Shown: positions 13,100 through 15,590 of the stretch, piece by piece | Position numbering within the stretch: position 1 is the first letter of the stretch | Layout: every line of letters starts with the position of its first letter | NCBI GenBank assembly: GCA_003557825.1 | Contig: PWNM01000526.1 | Span: 1 to 15,590 of the forward strand | DNA: 15,590 bases | Source: Candidatus Hydrogenedentota bacterium | GTDB taxonomy: Bacteria > Hydrogenedentota > Hydrogenedentia > Hydrogenedentales > SLHB01 | Direction: 5' to 3' | Made by a program: the position numbers and the translations under genes | Notes under the pieces: generated by a model | Database searches by the model: none | What the model saw: the letters and a program-made list of their open reading frames with translations, nothing else | Told to the model about the DNA's origin: nothing

Positions 13100-14704
13100 A
13101 TGAAGCTCACCCGTCGATCGTTTATGGAGATATGCGCCATGACCGGATTTCAATGCATGCAGCCCCTACGCGGTTTTGCCGAAAGAAACGCCTCGAACGG
13201 GACAATCAGAAAGTTTCACATATGCCTTAATCCGGATTCGTTGGAAGCCCACCCGGAGTTACTCGATATCGTTGCGGACGCCGGCATGCACCAAATATGG
13301 TTACCGGCTTTCTTCTATGGGTATTGGCCCTACCCGCATGAAGAACGGCACAGGTGGCATCAAGCCATCGAGGCGAAGGGCCTCGCCTCATCGGTCATCA
13401 ATATCCCACTGGGGCATCCCGGCGATTCCCTGGGTGCGATGCATGGGAATGTTCCCCTGACGCCGCCGGAGCATTGGTCAATGGGACAGTACCCCGACGG
13501 CACGCATTATGCAGGCACCTCGCTGCATCCGCCGGCAACCGAGGAGAACGTGGCCGCCATGGAGCTTTTGGCCAAAGAACAGGTCACGTCCGTTTTTCTG
13601 GACGACGATTTTCGACTGGCCGTATCGCCGAGCCTCATCGGCGGTTGTTTCTGTGAGCAACACAGACAGCAATTCCTGGCATCTCGAGGCTACGAAGAGT
13701 CACGCTGGGATGAGTTGCTTGAAGCAGTGCATCACCGGAATCCGACCGCGGTTCTGCGCGAGTGGATCACTTTTACCTGCGACGAATTGACGGAGTCATT
13801 CAGCCGACAACAAGCGGCGGCGCCCGGGGTCGTCCTTGGCAACATGGTCATGTACCTGGGCTCCGAAAAGGCCGGGATCCGATTGCCAGACTATCGCAAC
13901 ACCTTGTTCCGCGTCGGCGAGTCCAAATTCAACGACGCGGCTTTCGCCCCCATAAAAGGCAAAACCGACGCGCTCTTCAGTTGCTTGTTCCATCGGCGCT
14001 TTGCGCAACCGGAGTTGGCCTTTAGCGAAACCACGGCGTATCCCGCCGACCAGCTGTCGGCCAGGAACTTGGCCGCCAAACTCGCCATCAGTACCTTGGC
14101 CGACGTACGGAATACCATGTTCATGAGTGGGCTGACCCCCTATCCTATTGACTATTGGGATACGATCGCACCGGCGATGTGGCACAATGCCGCCTTGCAC
14201 GAAACCGTTGCCGGACATCGTCCACAGGGGCCGCTCAAGCATTACTGGGGTGACTATAGCCGTCTTGTCGGGACCGACAATCCATACAGCCTGTTCCTGG
14301 CCTTGGGTGTTCCATTCGAAGTATGCGACGTCCCAGCGGAGGATGGGTGGACGTTTCTCTCCGATGAAGACGCGCAAGGGCTAACCGAAGGGGCGTTTTG
14401 TCGAGCCGGTTCCACGTTCATTGCGCGCCACGAAGTGAATAATGCCGGGAATGAGTTGCGAGCCGTGCCCGAATCGATGGACGCCTTGTTTGAACTCAAG
14501 CATGAAATCGTAGAGCAGTTAGACGCCGGAATACCTTATATCGTGGAGGACCTTCCCATCATCTGTGCATGGTACCCCTCGGCGGATACGGTATTGCTGT
14601 GGAATCCAGCAGAGCACAGGGTGTCACTGACGCTCCGATGGGCTGGAAGGGATCGGGCCGTTGAAATTGATCCCCTGGCCTTGATCAGCATGCACTCACA
14701 GTAG
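13100..14704 (+). CDS. Tat-type exported protein, putative TIM-barrel glycoside hydrolase-like
   Basis: The 534-aa protein starts MKLTRRSFMEICAMTGF, in which T-R-R-S-F-M matches the twin-arginine motif; the hydrophobic part is short. The body looks like an alpha/beta barrel: 'LLDIVADAGMHQIWLPAF' near the first strands, a strand ending in 'SVFLDDDFRL' (Asp168-170), and then 'GGCFCEQH' (181-188). Acidic residues at a strand end followed by a Cys-x-Cys-x2-His cluster suggest a GH-A-like active site region with a metal or disulphide site, but the family is not certain. The C-terminal part ('DTVLLWNPAEHRVSLTLRWA') reads as a beta domain like those of bacterial glycosidases. ATG 13088 is in frame, but ATG 13100 has GGGA (13090-13093) at 6-nt spacing and puts the RR motif at the usual place. 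It is divergent from the 981-aa unknown protein. Confidence 0.75.
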   Translation: MKLTRRSFMEICAMTGFQCMQPLRGFAERNASNGTIRKFHICLNPDSLEAHPELLDIVADAGMHQIWLPAFFYGYWPYPHEERHRWHQAIEAKGLASSVINIPLGHPGDSLGAMHGNVPLTPPEHWSMGQYPDGTHYAGTSLHPPATEENVAAMELLAKEQVTSVFLDDDFRLAVSPSLIGGCFCEQHRQQFLASRGYEESRWDELLEAVHHRNPTAVLREWITFTCDELTESFSRQQAAAPGVVLGNMVMYLGSEKAGIRLPDYRNTLFRVGESKFNDAAFAPIKGKTDALFSCLFHRRFAQPELAFSETTAYPADQLSARNLAAKLAISTLADVRNTMFMSGLTPYPIDYWDTIAPAMWHNAALHETVAGHRPQGPLKHYWGDYSRLVGTDNPYSLFLALGVPFEVCDVPAEDGWTFLSDEDAQGLTEGAFCRAGSTFIARHEVNNAGNELRAVPESMDALFELKHEIVEQLDAGIPYIVEDLPIICAWYPSADTVLLWNPAEHRVSLTLRWAGRDRAVEIDPLALISMHSQ

Positions 14705-14838
14705 GCACACATTTACGTTCCACAGGCACCGATGGCATAGACCGCCGGATTGTCACATTGGGCTTCGTCGAAAAGGCGATACTGCGCATCTGCTAGGAAC
14801 TACGCATGGATGGCAATAGGCGGACGCGGTTATTCGAG

Positions 14839-14867
14839 TTGCCCAAGCCATTTAGCATCGTCATAAT
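14839..14867 (+). promoter_or_regulatory. Candidate promoter of the lamin-tail-domain gene
   Basis: TTGCCC (14839-14844) and CATAAT (14862-14867) are 17 nt apart. The -10 matches the sigma70 consensus at five of six positions and the -35 at three. Transcription would start near 14874, about 28 nt before the ATG at 14902. This is a plausible but unremarkable match. Confidence 0.4.
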
Positions 14868-14901
14868 GAACGCGATCATGAAACCTCCCGGAGGACTCCA
14901 A

Positions 14902-15590
14902 ATGGTACGCCGTCTGTCGGTGCTTCTTTTTATTGCGTTCATCTGCTTGAACTCCATTCAGGGGTCCGCGACGATTCGAATCAATGAGGTGATGGCATCC
15001 AATGGAACGACCCTGGCCGATGAGGACGGGGACTTTGGAGATTGGATCGAGCTATACAACATAGGCCACGAACCGGTGAACCTCCATGGTTGGGGACTAT
15101 CCGACGATTACCAGCGGCCATTTCGATGGGTATTTCCGGAGGTCGCCCTCGAACCCGGGAGATTCCTGGTTGTTTTTGCCTCCAACAAAGACCGGCGTGA
15201 TCCGGCGAACGAACTTCACACAAACTTTGCCATCAGTTCGAGCGGCGAGGACGTGGTACTCACACGCCCCAACGGGGATCGCGTCGACGAACTCCCCCCC
15301 CGCTTCTTTCCCCGGGACGTCTCCGTCGGACGCCAACCCGATGGCACTGGCGCATGGTACTTTTTCGATGAGCCGACGCCCGGCGCAACCAATGCCACCA
15401 CCGCATTTGAGACTATCCTCGATCCCCCCACATTTTCCCATCAGTCCGGTTTTTACTCCGAGGCCTTCGAGCTTTCGCTTTACAGCAATCACGATGACGT
15501 GACCATCCACTATACCCTTGATGGGAGCACCCCTACGAAGGAGTCACCCAAGTATACGGGACCCATACCCATCGCAAGCCGGGAAGGAGA
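14902..15590 (+). CDS. Exported lamin-tail-domain protein, N-terminal part (probable CotH-type architecture)
   Basis: The gene runs off the right edge, so only 229 codons are visible and no stop is present. ATG 14902 has GGAGGA (14890-14895) at 6-nt spacing. MVRRLSVLLFIAFICLNSIQ followed by GSA is a signal peptide. Residues ~25-130 form a lamin tail domain: 'IRINEVMASNGTTLADEDGD', then 'DWIELYNIGHEPVNLHGWGL' and 'HTNFAISSSGEDVVLTRPNG'. 'PTPGATN' closes it. From ~185 a chitobiase C-terminal-like beta module begins: 'VTIHYTLDGSTPTKES' and 'YTGPI'. In planctomycetes and relatives this order usually precedes a CotH kinase-like domain, which would lie outside the window. The role is likely extracellular or cell-surface. 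The gene is 197 nt downstream of the Tat-type gene. Confidence 0.88.
   Translation, partial: MVRRLSVLLFIAFICLNSIQGSATIRINEVMASNGTTLADEDGDFGDWIELYNIGHEPVNLHGWGLSDDYQRPFRWVFPEVALEPGRFLVVFASNKDRRDPANELHTNFAISSSGEDVVLTRPNGDRVDELPPRFFPRDVSVGRQPDGTGAWYFFDEPTPGATNATTAFETILDPPTFSHQSGFYSEAFELSLYSNHDDVTIHYTLDGSTPTKESPKYTGPIPIASREG

Noticed and set aside
15086..15510. Overlapping ORFs of about 138 codons on both strands near the right end
   Set aside because: Both are shadows of the lamin-tail-domain gene, whose signal peptide, ribosome binding site and domain match define the coding frame.
1..15590. CRISPR arrays, insertion sequences, phage genes, tRNA or rRNA
   Set aside because: No regularly spaced repeats, transposase or integrase motifs, or RNA gene signatures were seen on reading either strand.

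Overview
The window looks like a chromosomal piece from a glycan-degrading Gram-negative bacterium of the PVC/Hydrogenedentota sphere (Lentisphaerae-like or Candidatus Hydrogenedentes-like). This is inferred from gene content. It holds a GntR/LacI hybrid regulator, a prepilin of the type with a C-terminal 'GGxNVLYMDGHVEF' motif, a GxGYxYP putative glycosidase, and the start of a lamin-tail/CotH-type secreted protein, a combination that is common in those phyla. Nothing in the window fixes the taxon.

Layout. 1-341: non-coding, with a strong hairpin (38-88) that probably ends an upstream gene, then a perfect-consensus sigma70 promoter (256-284). 354-1493: GntR/LacI regulator. 1574-1593: inverted repeat directly in front of the ribosome binding site of the prepilin gene (1608-2726), which ends in a GC-rich hairpin (2758-2785). 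2888-4948: exported GxGYxYP protein. 4958-5505: remains of a sugar ABC transporter, in which the 5' end of a solute-binding protein gene is joined out of frame to the 3' third of a permease gene. 5672-8554: GH38 alpha-mannosidase, followed by a terminator-like hairpin. 8803-9771: slipin-type SPFH membrane protein, perhaps with a 25-codon overlapping ORF. 9915-12860 (minus): a 981-aa probably exported protein that I cannot assign. Divergent from it, 13100-14704 (plus): a Tat-type protein that looks like a TIM-barrel glycosidase. 14902 to the end: N-terminus of a lamin-tail-domain protein that runs off the window and does not appear as a closed ORF.

How it may fit together (inference). The regulator, prepilin, GxGYxYP protein, ABC importer and alpha-mannosidase read as one sugar-responsive cassette: an exported enzyme and a regulated surface pseudopilin outside, an importer for oligosaccharides, and a cytoplasmic mannosidase inside. 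The importer is destroyed here, either by a real deletion of very roughly 2-3 kb or by an assembly misjoin, so the cassette as written is incomplete. The right half is a separate set of exported, carbohydrate-related genes. The most interesting points are the transporter scar, the regulator/operator/pilin unit, and the divergent pair of exported proteins with poorly known function.
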